Assembly (NCBI GenBank): GCA_903772945.1
Contig: CAICTM010000480.1
Coordinates: 1 to 64,000 of the forward strand
Source of the DNA: Seminavis robusta
Taxonomy: Eukaryota > Bacillariophyta > Bacillariophyceae > Naviculales > Naviculaceae
DNA length: 64,000 nt
Reading direction: 5' to 3'
Shown piece by piece: positions 10,139 to 21,700 of this stretch. Positions within the stretch are counted from its first letter, which is position 1, and each line of letters opens with the position of its first letter. Position numbers and translations under genes: made by a program. The notes beneath the pieces are model-generated. The model worked only from the letters and a program-made list of their open reading frames with translations. It was not told where the DNA came from and ran no database searches.

Positions 10139-12370
10139 ATGAATGATCCATCCAACCAACAAGATGGCAATAGCAATGCCCAAGATGGTGGTAGAGACTT
10201 TGATGATCGTCAACCAGACCAGCTTGATCAGGCAGCAAGGGATAGCCTTATCAACAGAGCAGAGGCAGAAGCCGCACAGCAGGACCAAGATGAAGAATCG
10301 GATGCCATGATAGCTCATGTAGAAGGTACAAATGAGGTCAAGTCAGAGGAAGATGGAGCAACAGCAAAATTCACAGAGATCGGGTCGGAACAAGCTGGTC
10401 TCACAAACCAAAAAGAGAGACAGACTGCTACTGATCCAGGCATGCCTGTAAAAGGGTTGCAAGGAAACACAGGACTGGCAGCTGCTGGAGCACATCATGT
10501 ACAAACAAATGCCGCCATGGGTGGTGCTCATGATCACCCAGCAGGTACTAGTACGCTGGAAGAGACAATAGGCATAGACAAATATTTGCGAACAAACACA
10601 GCGACGACAGCGACGACAGCGGCAGAGGCAAATCACGAAAAAGCAAGTGCCGCCGTAGGTGGTCCTCAGGACCTGTTTACGCTGGAAGAGACCGCATTGT
10701 TACACCCAGGTACGCGTGAAACCGTCCAACAACAGCAGCAACAAATCTTGGTGCCCGGTGCCTACCCCATGGCAGGGACGGGAATTTCCAACTTAACTAA
10801 TAATGATGAAGACGAAGCACCCGTCGATTCCTCGTCAGCAGCACTCCACCACGTGTTGGACCCGACTCTATTTCCCAATCAAGCAATGCGATCCGGCGTT
10901 ACCATGGACCATCTGGCAGTGGCTAACCGAGTCACGGATGACCCAGAAGATTTGATGCATGCAGATCCCGTGCATGTGGAGGAACAAGAGAAAAGGAAAC
11001 AAGAAGCAAAAAAACGGAGTCAAACGTTCCTCTTTATTCTGTTTCTGGTAGTCTGTGCTGTGGCTGTCATTATAGGGACGGTGGCTGGCACTGCTGGAAA
11101 GGACGATAAAGTTGTTGTGTACCAAACACCATCTCCTACTGTCTTTGGCTCGATGACTCCTTCTGAAGTGCCATCATCTGCACCCAGTGGAGTTCTGGAC
11201 TTGCTGTTGGATAATCTTCCCATTCACACCTTGGCGAGGATCAACAATGGCAGTGAAACTCCTCAGTGGAGAGCATGGAATTGGCTTGCAAACCACCAAA
11301 ACGTCACATGGCTACCAGAATGGAGAAAGGAGCAGCTGTTTGCTCTTGCTACATTTTTCTATGCCTTTGAGGGAGAAAATTGGAACCCTCTAATAAAGGA
11401 GCGATGGATGGATGACACAGTGGGAGAGTGTGACTGGTTCTCCAATGGATTTGGATTTTTCTATGAAGGAACATTCTACGAATATCAAAGGCAGCTTTCC
11501 TGCAACAGCCATGGCAAATTTACCTCGCTTTGGTTGGAAACCTCCAGATTTCTGGTTTGCACCTTTTATTCCACCAGAGATTACCATCTGAGTTCAATTG
11601 TCCCACCTTCAGTTCGCTTACAATGATATATCAGCAGCAATTTCTTCTCTGATTCCAGCAGATTTGTATGAGATGACTGATTTGGTCAGTTTGTTATTGT
11701 CTGAGGGAAACTTGACTGGCCAAATCCCTAGTGAACTTGGACAACTCACTGATTTGAATCTATTGATTTTGCACGAGAATCAATTATCAGGCCAGATTCC
11801 TTCAGAGCTTGTACAGCTAACTGCTTTGCATCAGTTGTCTTTGTTTCAGAATCAGATATCAGGCCAGATCCCCTCTGAAATGGGACAACTGTCTGCTCTG
11901 ACATCTTTGGGCTTGGGTGAAAATCAGTTCACGGGTCCCCTTCCATCAGAGCTCGGAAGACTCTCTGATTGTCCATTTTGGTTCATGAAAACCAGTCTCA
12001 GGGACCTGTCCCCTCAGAGTTTGGTCAGATGATTGGTTTAACAGTTTTGCGTTTGGAGGAAAATCAAATATCTGGCCAGATTCCCTCTGAGTTTGGTCAG
12101 CTGATTGGTTTAGAAGTTTTGACTTTGGATGAAAATCAATTGACTGGACCTGTGCCATCAGAGCTTGCATTTTTGACAAATCTGAATACTTTGAATCTAA
12201 CTGGCAACCTTGGCTTGTCTGGCACAGTCCCAGAGGAGCTATGCTTCTTGCAGAATGTGTCTTGTACCTATGGGTTGGATTGGCCCTGTTACTTTGGCTT
12301 TGACTGTACCTCTGTTTTGTGTGGATGTGCTTGTGCCTGCGCCTTTCGCAATTCCTCTTTCATTGGCTGA
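10139..12370 (+). pseudogene. Transmembrane LRR receptor-like gene, frameshifted
   Basis: The order is typical of diatom LRR receptor-like proteins: a long Gln/Asp-rich cytoplasmic N-terminus, one membrane segment (TFLFILFLVVCAVAVIIGTVAG, about residues 296-318), an extracellular WRAWNWLANH...LFALATFFYA segment, then repeats of QLSGQIPSELGQL type and a Cys-rich end (SCTYG, FGFDCTS, CGCAC). Compared with the copy at 1-981 it has lost single bases near 11537 and 11564, has a TGA at 11587-11589, and has lost another base near 11968. Restoring three bases gives 745 codons, which fits a recently intact gene. There is no kinase domain. If the indels are assembly errors, the TGA would still truncate it. 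Confidence 0.75.
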
Positions 12371-12775
12371 ATTATTAATATTAGTACAGATGATGCTAGT
12401 ATTATTGGCTTCTGTTATTGATATCTCCCCCCCCACTCTTTAAACCCCCCTTCTTTTAAAGAAATATATTAAGTAGATGAGTCGAGTCAAGGAGCGAGGG
12501 TGGGGATAGCTGGGCAGAGCAGGGGATGTCCTTCCGGTAGTGTCAGTAAAAAAAATACTAAATAGATACGTTAGGAGCGAGGGGGCGAGCTAGGCAAAGC
12601 ATCGGCTGCGGTGGGGTGGCTGGTGTGTGGGCAGACGGGGAGAGCAATGAGGACGCGAGCAGAGCAAAACAAGGGGGGCAGGAAGGGGGGTGCATGGAGG
12701 AAAACAGGAAGGAAAGGGAGCAAAATTACGGAAGAGTGCAAGTGCACATCGGCAGTCCAGAGAGAACGACGGTAG
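12371..12775. other. Intergenic, no gene
   Basis: Contains a variant of the dispersed motif (CACTCTTTAAACCCCC, about 12434-12449) and G-rich sequence. An open minus-strand frame here has low-complexity Pro/Leu composition and is not supported as a gene. Confidence 0.45.
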
Positions 12776-13490
12776 CTCATTTGTGCCAGCAGGGACACGA
12801 GAGCCACGCATGCAAAGGTGGGGGCCCGAAGAATAGCTAGGCTGAGCCGAGCATTAACGTAGCCACGAACCACTGAGTAAGGGCGTTCCCACTTTGCAGC
12901 GAGCAAAGCGGAAATACGTTCGCGAGTGCCTCAGCTTCGGCCCAAGGAGACCATCAGCAGAGACAACAAACGGAGTAAAGTGGCGGCGTTGGGAAAGACA
13001 GGCGTCGAGATACTTGCGTTTCTTGTCACGTTCGCCATTGCGAAGAACCTTGTCAGGATCCTTGCGACAGTGAGAAGCAAGCATCAAGATTGATGACACG
13101 AACATACAATTATGCCGTCAGTTCCGCGTTCCAGAGGCCACGGATAAGGAATCACCTCGTTCCTCGGATGTGGTGAGAACTACAGGAGAGTCGCTGGAAG
13201 GCGAAGCATCCGTAGCTGCAGAGCGACTAAGTTGGATACGGGGTTCGTCGCGAACTGCAGATGGGATGAATGCCTTGGCAGCGAGATCACCGAGTTCATC
13301 ATGCACTTCATTGTGGCGTTGGAGAACCAGACCGCCCTTGGTACAGGAAAGGGCGTGAGTGACACTGAAGCGCTCTCCACAGCCATCACAGTGGCTGGGA
13401 AGATCAGAGGGGCTCCGATCGTAGCGCAAGTGCAGAGCATCGCGGAATTCCTGGGCAGCGAGAACAGTTGCTGCAAGCGTTCCATTTTTT
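12776..13490 (-). mobile_element. Degraded non-LTR retrotransposon 3' end (RT C-terminal fragment)
   Basis: Three minus-strand frames together give the C-terminal region seen in many stramenopile LINE-like reverse-transcriptase proteins. They are QEFRDALHLRYDRS; a zinc-knuckle-like CDGCGERFSVTHALSC with GGLVLQRHNEVHDELGDLA; KDPDKVLRNGERDKKRKYL; RRHFTPFVVSADGLLG; and WERPYSVVRGYVNARLSLAI with RAPTF. Frame changes near 13110 and 12890 show decay. The catalytic RT core is absent, so it is immobile. Family assignment is from recalled motif similarity. The ends are approximate and no poly-A tail or target duplication was identified. Confidence 0.65.
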
Positions 13491-13717
13491 CTTTCTTTTT
13501 TTGGTTATTTTGTTTCTGGACCAAAATAAACTAAAAATGGCAAACTTCAATCCACTCCCACAACTCGCTCAAGCTGCTGGTCTGCGACCATGGCGTGTCG
13601 CGTCGTTCGCTGAAACCACCGTTGGAAGGCACACCATGTGTCACGCCTCTTTTGCATCCACATACATACATACATACATCCACGAGGGTAGGAGCTTTTT
13701 TTTGGTATTGGCAAGGC

Positions 13718-15088
13718 ATGGCAAGTATGAAGGCTGTTCCGAGCTTGCTTTTGTTTTGGTTCCTGTGTTTGTTCCGGTCGACCGTGGTTGCAGTGGACGA
13801 CGATGTAGCCGAGACGGAATACAAGTTTAGCATATCGATGCCTGATGATAATAGTGGTCGTCTATTGAGACAACAGCGAAAACGACGAATATCCAATGCG
13901 GCCGCGCCGTTGACCCAGGCGACCACCACAACGGGAGCAGCACATCAGGTTGGCAAGGAATCAAGACCCGAGAAGAAGGCAACAATGACGACTATCAGGG
14001 ACGATAGAAGGTTGAAGAGTGACAGCAAGAACAAGGATAAGACGGGGGCAACAGTCAATCCAATGACGGAAGAAGACAAGTTATTCTGGGACCGACTGCT
14101 ATCTGATGAAGTGGCAAGCATATTGCCGGCAGAAACCAGACCTCCTGTACCTTGTCCCACAAGAGTGAGTAGACATGACGAACGTTGCTTCCGTGATGCT
14201 AGTTTTCCACCTTTCCTTACATCTGCTAATATTGCTGTTGCTGCAATGAAGATTGACGTCGATTGCATGACGGTGGATGGTGGCAATCCATGCACCTCGG
14301 TGGTTCCTCCCGCAAACGGCACGGGCGACGATTGCCTGGTGGAGGTTGAATTCATCTATACGATTTCCAATGACGGCACGGAAACGGAACGGATCTACTC
14401 CCTTCAGGTCACACGAGGGTTGGAGTCCATTGTCATTACGGATATTCCCGATGCCATTCCCACGGTGGATTTGCCACCGGGTGACGTGATCGTGGCACCC
14501 GTTCTGCGAGAGATTGACGTGTGTACGGAGACGGGAATTGGTGCCTTTAACACCGTGGCAAAGCTCTTGACGGGACCTCCCTCGTCCATTAGTGTACGTG
14601 GCGAATTTTTGCGCTCGTTCTGCTGAACAACTCGGCTCGTGCTGTTTGAACTGACTGTCAATGACTTCCGTGCTACCTTCTACTGCATACCGGTATCTCG
14701 CTCACTCTGTTATTTTCGTCCATGCTGTCTTCGCTCGCTACCGTAGGTTGAAATTACCTGTGTGTCGGAAGAAGGAGAAGAATGCCAGCGAATCTCGCAA
14801 GCACCGACACCGGATGATTGCTTGCTGGATGTTATTTACACTTACACTGTAGAGAATACTGGAGTTGCCGACTTTAACATTTTCGAGTTCACTCGTGCTC
14901 GGGACGGCGAATTTGCCAATCTCATGCCCTTGCTGGATACCGTGTTTTTGGCCAGTGATGCTACCACAGCAGTGCAGGAGAGGGAAGAGATTGACCGGTG
15001 TGTATCTCAATCCTTTTTCACGCAAGTGAAAGTGAGAAAGGTACCAACCGTAGACTTGCTATGTGAGGATCGAGATACTTACCCATAA
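13718..15088 (+). CDS. Secreted two-domain protein, paralogue A
   Basis: Exons 13718-14164, 14252-14593 and 14747-15088, both introns phase 0 GT-AG, give 376 residues. The start MASMKAVPSLLLFW gives a signal peptide; an earlier in-frame start would add an improbable leader. A basic propeptide-like region (RLLRQQRKRR) and the motif MTEEDKLFWDRLLSDEV follow. Then come two related Cys-containing beta-type domains: IDVDC...DDCLVEVEFIYTIS and VEITC...DDCLLDVIYTYTVEN, each ending in a TRG/TRARDGE-like strand. The TYTVxNxG pattern resembles DUF11-type extracellular sandwiches. Intron 1 is 87 nt, divisible by three and free of stops, so retention would add 29 residues. It is the tandem paralogue of 15549-16701. 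Function unknown; extracellular or vacuolar location inferred. Confidence 0.8.
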
Positions 15089-15548
15089 TAACAGAAAGCT
15101 AACTATCTGAATACCGAAGATTGCCTTCAAGCCTCCAAGGAAGCCATCTACAAAGGAGGGAAGCTTGAAAAAGCTTAGTTTCGTGGCGATCGACCAGTCA
15201 ACGCGTGCCTTGCAGTGGAAGGTGCGCTATCCGAACTCATTTAGAAGACACGGTAAAGTGGATGTTAATCACTCAATTTTTAAAATTTACTTAGAAGTAA
15301 GTATCTAAATGAGGTGGGTACTTAGAATCTGGTCTGCACTCACTCGAGTGAGATGTTCTTGCACCTCGCTCAACCACATTTTGTTTCTTTTTGTGTTGTT
15401 CGTGCTCCTTTGGTAGCCGTTGAATGCGGATGTCCAGGGGTAAAGGGTAGCAGCACATTTGCTTTTGCCTGCCTTTCCAGTTAGTCTTCTTTCTGGTAAA
15501 GCGGAGACATTGCATTCTTTGGAGAGAATCTTTTGATTGATAACGACG
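15089..15548. other. Intergenic between tandem paralogues
   Basis: About 450 nt between paralogues A and B. It holds the presumed promoter of B, and no other gene is seen. Confidence 0.5.
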
Positions 15549-16701
15549 ATGATGACGATGATGCAAACTTTTCTTCTTGTCGCTTTGTTTGTGCCTCTTT
15601 CGGCCGCCGCCAAGGTGTCGACGGATTTCAAGTTCGAGACGACTGTGAACAGCCACGTCAAGCAGCTTCGAAGACAGCGACGTGTACAACAAAAGAAGGA
15701 TGGATCGACGGTCGAAGATCTGGCACAGCACGTCAAGCGAGCAGGAACGACAATGACCAAGGAAGACGAAGTCTTTTGGAATCGAATTCTGGGTGACGAA
15801 CTCAGTATGGAACCCGTGCGGACTCCAGCTCCTACCAAGGCTCCCGTGGTGGCTCCTGTTCCAGCTCCTGTACCAGCACCTGTACCGGCGCCAACAGCCG
15901 CCCCCACACCTTGTCCAGTGATTGTAAGTACCGATTCTTATCTTATCTTGCCTGGCCTGATCTTATCTTTGTCCATCTTATCTTATTCTAACTGTTCCTA
16001 CGATTATCTTTCTTCCTTTCTTTTTATAGATTGACGTGGACTGTGTGTCTGTCGATGGCAGCTATACTTGCACGGACATTCAGCCTGGAACTTCCGGAGG
16101 AGCCGATTGTATTGTAGAGGTCGAGTACAGCTACACGTTTACCAATGTCGGGGACGATGTTCAACGGATCTACGCATTGGAAATCACTCGTGGAGGAGTT
16201 ACCACCGATATCACGGATACCTTCCCCATCACTGATATTTCGCCGGGAGGTCAAGCCTTCATTTTGGAAAGCGTCGAACTCGATATCTGCACGGGAGATC
16301 TTTCCTCCATTTGGGATACCGAAGCCGCCTTTGTCACGGGACCACCCTGCGATGTTGAAGTCACCATTGCCTGCGAATCCGAAGATGGCGACGAATGTCG
16401 GTCCATTCCACAAGCTGGTTCGCCCGACGAATGTCTCCTCGATATCACCTACACGTATACCGTCACCAATATTGGAGATGTCGATGCCAATATCATTCTC
16501 TTTACACGAACTCGCAATGGAGAATTCCGTGATTTGATTGGCTTGCTACCAGATACCTTTTTGGCAGTTTCGGACGATACCAATGTACAAGAGACGGAAG
16601 AAATCGATCGATGTGTCCAACAGTCCTTTGCCACCAATACTGTTGTGGCACAAATTCCGAATGCAGACTTATTGTGTGAAGATGTGGGATTCTATCCATA
16701 A
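15549..16701 (+). CDS. Secreted two-domain protein, paralogue B
   Basis: Exons 15549-15923 and 16030-16701 give about 348 residues. Signal peptide MMTMMQTFLLVALFVPLSAAA; further Met codons nearby make the exact start uncertain. It shares MTKEDEVFWNRILGDEL with paralogue A, followed by a PAPVPAPVPAP linker that A lacks. Two Cys-paired domains follow: IDVDCVSVDG...DCIVEVEYSYTFTN and VEVTIACESEDGDEC...ECLLDITYTYTVTN. The first intron sits at the same place as in A (after the CP motif, before IDVDC) and in the same phase. The second intron of A, between the two domains, is missing here. The intron is pyrimidine-rich with repeated CTTATCTT. Function unknown. Confidence 0.82.
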
Positions 16702-18724
16702 GTAAGGAGCCAACAAACAGCAGTACAGTAGGCACGATCCGATCGTCATCGTTCGGATCAATATGGTAAATGTTTGGGCTTCTTCTTTTGGTTTCGTGTG
16801 CATGTACGTATTCTCTCTCAAGCAACAGCAAACCACAAGTGTAACTTTTTAACATGACAATGTCATCATGTCTTCGATAGCATGCGGCACATTTGCCAGG
16901 CAATCAGAGCAAAACTAAACTAATACGTTTGAGTAGAAACAAATAAATTTGATACGTACCGTCACCAGTAATTGTTCAGAAAAGAAGGCAGCTGTCTTGC
17001 TAGTTGCATGTATGGCATAATCGTCTTTCTTCCGTGGTACCGTACTGTAGGATCGTCTGGCCTGAACTTTGTGCTGCCCTTTGGACTCGACTCTTTGGGT
17101 GGCAGTCCATTCGGAGCAAGTGAGGGTCCGATTGAAGAATCGAATCGATTTGCTTCTTGGAGAGGAATCGAATGACCCATTCAATCGTCTCGGAGGGCAT
17201 GTTACGGTTACCGATATGCCATACTATTATGCATTGAAGCCTGGGACGGCAAGGATCTGCAGCTACTGCGACTCTGAGGGCTGAATAGGCACCTGCATCT
17301 TCGTTTTGACATGGCTGGTTGAGGCCAGAGTACATTGCAAGCTTGGTACACTTGGACCTCCTTGCTGCCAGTGCGTTCTGTGCTTGCTTGCAGGCCACTT
17401 TGCAACTGGAAAACAACTAACCATCCGGTAATTCTGCTTTCTGACTCCCTTTTTAATTCCTTGAGAGCTATGGAAGGTCGCGAGGAGGAAGCTGGATGAA
17501 TGAGCCAGTCGTTGCTGGCATTCAGGCCAATGGCAGTATTGCTTAACCTGAACCGGTTTCCCAAGAGGTTTTCAAGTGATGTAGTACAAAGTAGCTAACC
17601 CATTGGGTTTAGATGTCTGCCTGGGTGTGCTGCTTGCTTTGTACTTACCCATCGGGAATGAAGCAACAAGCGATTGGGCTTGGGAAAAATGCCCGCCCAG
17701 CCAAAACCCAACAACGACCGGTCATACTGTCATACTACTAGCTACCCGTAGGCTACGGGCTTCTTGTTTTCAAAAGGTCAGCTTGCCAACACAGTGACCC
17801 CGTCGCTCGTCAGGGACAGGGCTTCAATGCTGCATGGTATGAACGGTGGATCTTGCCTCGTAACAACATGTACATGTAGGTTGCCTTTTCGGCAAGAACT
17901 CTTTGGTTGCAAGGCGCGGCGGGACATTCTGCCACACTAAGACTTGCCCAAAGACGTTAGTTTTCCTTTGAGTTTGCTGCATGCTCGTCCCATCAATGGT
18001 TCTTGTAGCCGCAAGAAGGATACAGAATTGATCACTCTTGCAAATCTTTTGGGCCCAGGTGATCAACTGCGCTTCAAGGTTCAAGGTCCATTCTTTGCGT
18101 ACTCGTTCCATACGGTGGGATACCCTTGTGCCTTCAACAGAACGCAAAACGATAAGCCTTGTACTAGCTAGCTAGCTAGATAGTAGGGGCACAGTCAAGG
18201 TGCTTTGTCTCCTTTCCGATTGACGATGTGTCTGAGCAGGAAACGTTAATGTTTTAATTCAGCGATAACCTATACACTCCATTCGAAGGTAGAGGATCGA
18301 GGAAGGAACTTTACTCATTACGGCCCCGTGTTCACAACATCACTTGCCCTTACCCAATAATAATATCTTTAGCTTTATACCATGCCCTTGTTAATAAACC
18401 ATTTATTCAACCCATGCCATCAAGACCAACAAAAGATCTTTCGGAGCTCAGAGTTAGGGACGGTTCGATTCGACCTTGCATTACATTCTAAGTCCGCAGG
18501 AGAACCATCCCAGCACACCTGCAGTAACAAAGTATGGTACTAGCTAGCACATTATGAAGCGATTGACGCCCAAGGAGGTGTGAAAGTCATTTTGATTCTG
18601 GATTTGGATTCTCGACGATCTTCAGCCCACAATCTGCTCAAAGCCCAAAGCAAAACAACAACAAACCATCCCAGCACCAAAAACAATAAAACAAAAGAAG
18701 AATCAGACAACAAGAAACACCACA
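16702..18724. other. 2-kb gene-poor interval
   Basis: Short overlapping frames on both strands have no recognisable motif or codon-level signal. A CTAGCTAGCTAGCTAG run lies at about 18164-18179. The last 100 nt, A-rich (CAAAACAACAAC...), look like the 5' UTR of the 16-exon gene. Confidence 0.5.
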
Positions 18725-21700
18725 ATGCGCTTCCCTGCCTTTTCCTTCCTCCTCGCGCTTCCTTCCTTTACTGTAGCGGTAAGTGCTGGGCTGTCGATAT
18801 ACCGTTGGTCCGGTGCCGTACACAGTGTATCTTGGTGGCAACGGTCACGGAAACATTTCTCACGCACGTATCGCGAATCTTTTCATTGTCTCCACAGCTC
18901 GATTCCGCTCCCAACTTGCCTGGTGCCATCGATAGTTCCCCTGCTCTCTTCCAGGATGGCGAGATTTCCCCTTCAAAGACTGAAGGTGAAGCGTCGAGCC
19001 TTGGTGACAAGTATGACCAGCTCTTGGCCATGGTAGACACTGTGAAGCAGGATCCTGCTCCTGATCTTTTTGACCTGCCCAAGCAGGTCAAGCTTATGAA
19101 AGAGATGGAGTCCTTCAACGCCACGGTGGATTCCGTAGACTCGGTGATCAACGCGATCTTGGACGAAAACAACGATCTGATGATTCCTCAGTTTCAAGAG
19201 CTCTTGCTGGCGGTGCAAGACAAGCTAGCGCAGACCCGTAGCTTGGCTTCGAGCATTGCCGAAATGGAAATTGCTGCTCTTGACAGTAGAGCTCCAGGAC
19301 GCCGTCTTGATGAAAGTCCCCAGGAAGCCAGGATCCAGGCTGACGGGACTGTGACATTTGACCTATCGGAGGCCGCTGCTACCCAGAAGACCAAGGACCT
19401 CCACACCAAGATCCACAGCAAGTTAGACCCTGGTCGTAAAGTCAAGACTCACCCACGCTTCAAGCGCCATTTTGACCTGCACGACGCTTTCCAAAAGGGA
19501 AGCCATGGCTACATCCAGCAAAAGATTGAACACTTCCACAAAAAGGCAGCTCCGAGCAAGAAACAGGTTGAAGTCACGAACAATGCTACAATTGAGGTGG
19601 ACTATGAGGAAGACTATGTCGACTCAGATGGACAGCGTCGTCGCCGTCTCAACAGCAAGAATGTGAGACGAGAGCATTGTGAGCAAATGGTTGGCTGCCT
19701 TTCCACTTGGTCCTTGTATGATCTTGTGGTCTACTTTTATGGGCCGTATGTCAACGACGACGGTGAAATCAGCGATGAGGCTGAGTCCAAGTTGGATAAA
19801 GGCATGTATGGGCAAATCAAGCGCATCACCGACGTGATGAAGAAGTTTGACAAGAAGAACTTCTACAAAACGAAAAACCTTGATAACACTTGTCGAGATC
19901 TTTTGGGGAAATTTCATCAGATCCAGAACCACGACGAAAAATTGTAAGTGTCATGTGGGTCCACCGTCAAAGGGACTACCCTCGAACTGATTTCTTACAC
20001 ATCCTTCCTTTCTCATATTCGCTCTTTGCTCGAATACTATAGCCTCGAATACCACGGCTCCACGTGGACCAGTGTCTGGTGAGTTCTGGACTTGAAAAAC
20101 CGTACAAAGTAGTTGTGCGGGCTCCGGCTGGCCATGTATACCGTAGCTAACTCTTGTCTCTTTCATGGCGGCCGGTTTCCTCCGCAGTCGAGCAGAAGGT
20201 GCCACAAAGTACATCATGTTCAGTGAGATCAGGTAAGCATGCCCAAATACTTGTCCGCGGCACGCAATTTCGAGCTTCAGACCTCAATGTTAACAGAACC
20301 GCCGAACTTTCTCTGCAGGGACAAGGTCGGAGCAAGTAATGAGAGGAAGGCCATTGCTGACCAGGTTCATGAAGAATACGTCGCATGTGCCATGAAGCTA
20401 GGTAAGTTGTTGAGAGAAACAGGAAACGTCGAAACTACAATTTCGTGCATCTCACAGAGTTGCTCTTCGGAACCTGCACAATAAAAAACAAATATCATAC
20501 AGGCGAAAAGGTACGCAACCATCGACCTTTCATTTCCTTCCCTCGCACAAAACCTGGCTAACCCGAATCGAATCGCTCCTTCCAATAGTCTTTCTTTGAA
20601 AACCTGGCTAACCCGAATCGAATCGCTCCTTCCAATAGTCTTTCTTTGACAAAAGTGGCGCCCCACGGCTTCCAACGGGATTGAACAGTCGAGCCAGAAA
20701 TGGTCACTACCAGCCAAAGTCTCCCTACAATTCGAACAACAACTTCAAGTTCGAGACTTTGTCCGTGATGCAATCAGCGGAGTCGACCAACAGCTTTAAG
20801 ATGCCAAAGGATTTTGCTAAGTTTTGGAAGACCGGAAACAAGAATAAGTCCATTGAACCTGACTGGTACTCGTGGAGCAAGAAGCAAAACGGCTACACCA
20901 AAAAGAGCGCACATTACAAAGACAGAGATACATGCAGGATGAAGGTCGACAAACATTACAAGGGTGAATTCGAGAAGAAACCTTCGTAAGTTGAAGTCGT
21001 GCAGGTTCGATGCGAAAACGGGGCTGCTTTCTCAGCTATGCTTCAAACTATTCCTCTATCGTCTCGCAGTGTCATCTTTGAAGGGGGCAAGAAAAGGACT
21101 TACGATGACCTCAAAATCAGATGTAAAATCAGTGGCAGCTATACCGTTTGCAACGTCTATTCAGGGAAAAAACTAGTCTGCCACGAAGCACAGTTCCGAA
21201 ATAAAGATATCGGGGACAGGTGTCCTGCTGATTCCATTATTGGAGCAATCAAGCTTCCCTTCATCTCAAGAGGGAGGGTCAAAACCAAGACCATTCGGTT
21301 TCCGTGCGATCAAGAGAGAGTGTACAAGGTAGAGACCATCTTCAGGTCTGCGACCGACATGGACAAGTCAGCTGCTCTTTTCGTCGGTGAAAAAGTCAGT
21401 GTGGGATCGGTCTGTGCCCACGCAGAAACCACTGGTGAGTGCCCACTATCTTTTTGCGACTTCGCCACCACTGTCGCGGGTGTTGACCTTTCGCATCGAC
21501 GTGCATATAGGCAAGGTACCCGGATTCTGCTGCGTGGAGCAGGTAAGTGGTTTCCATGTTCGCCTTGTTCCTTCATCGCCACTTGGGCTGCTGTCCTCAC
21601 GTTTTCTCTCTAACTTTTTCCCAGCCATATCAACGAAGTGGCGATTTTTGGGGCACTGAATTCTCTTGCGATCTTGGAGAAAGGTCAGTTTTCATGCATT

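Noticed and set aside
12571-12906. Separate minus-strand gene of 111 codons
   Set aside because: Its N-terminal part is the end of the retrotransposon fragment; the rest is low-complexity.
16915-17564. Overlapping frames of 60-140 codons on both strands
   Set aside because: They overlap each other in several frames and show no motif; typical of chance open frames in non-coding DNA.
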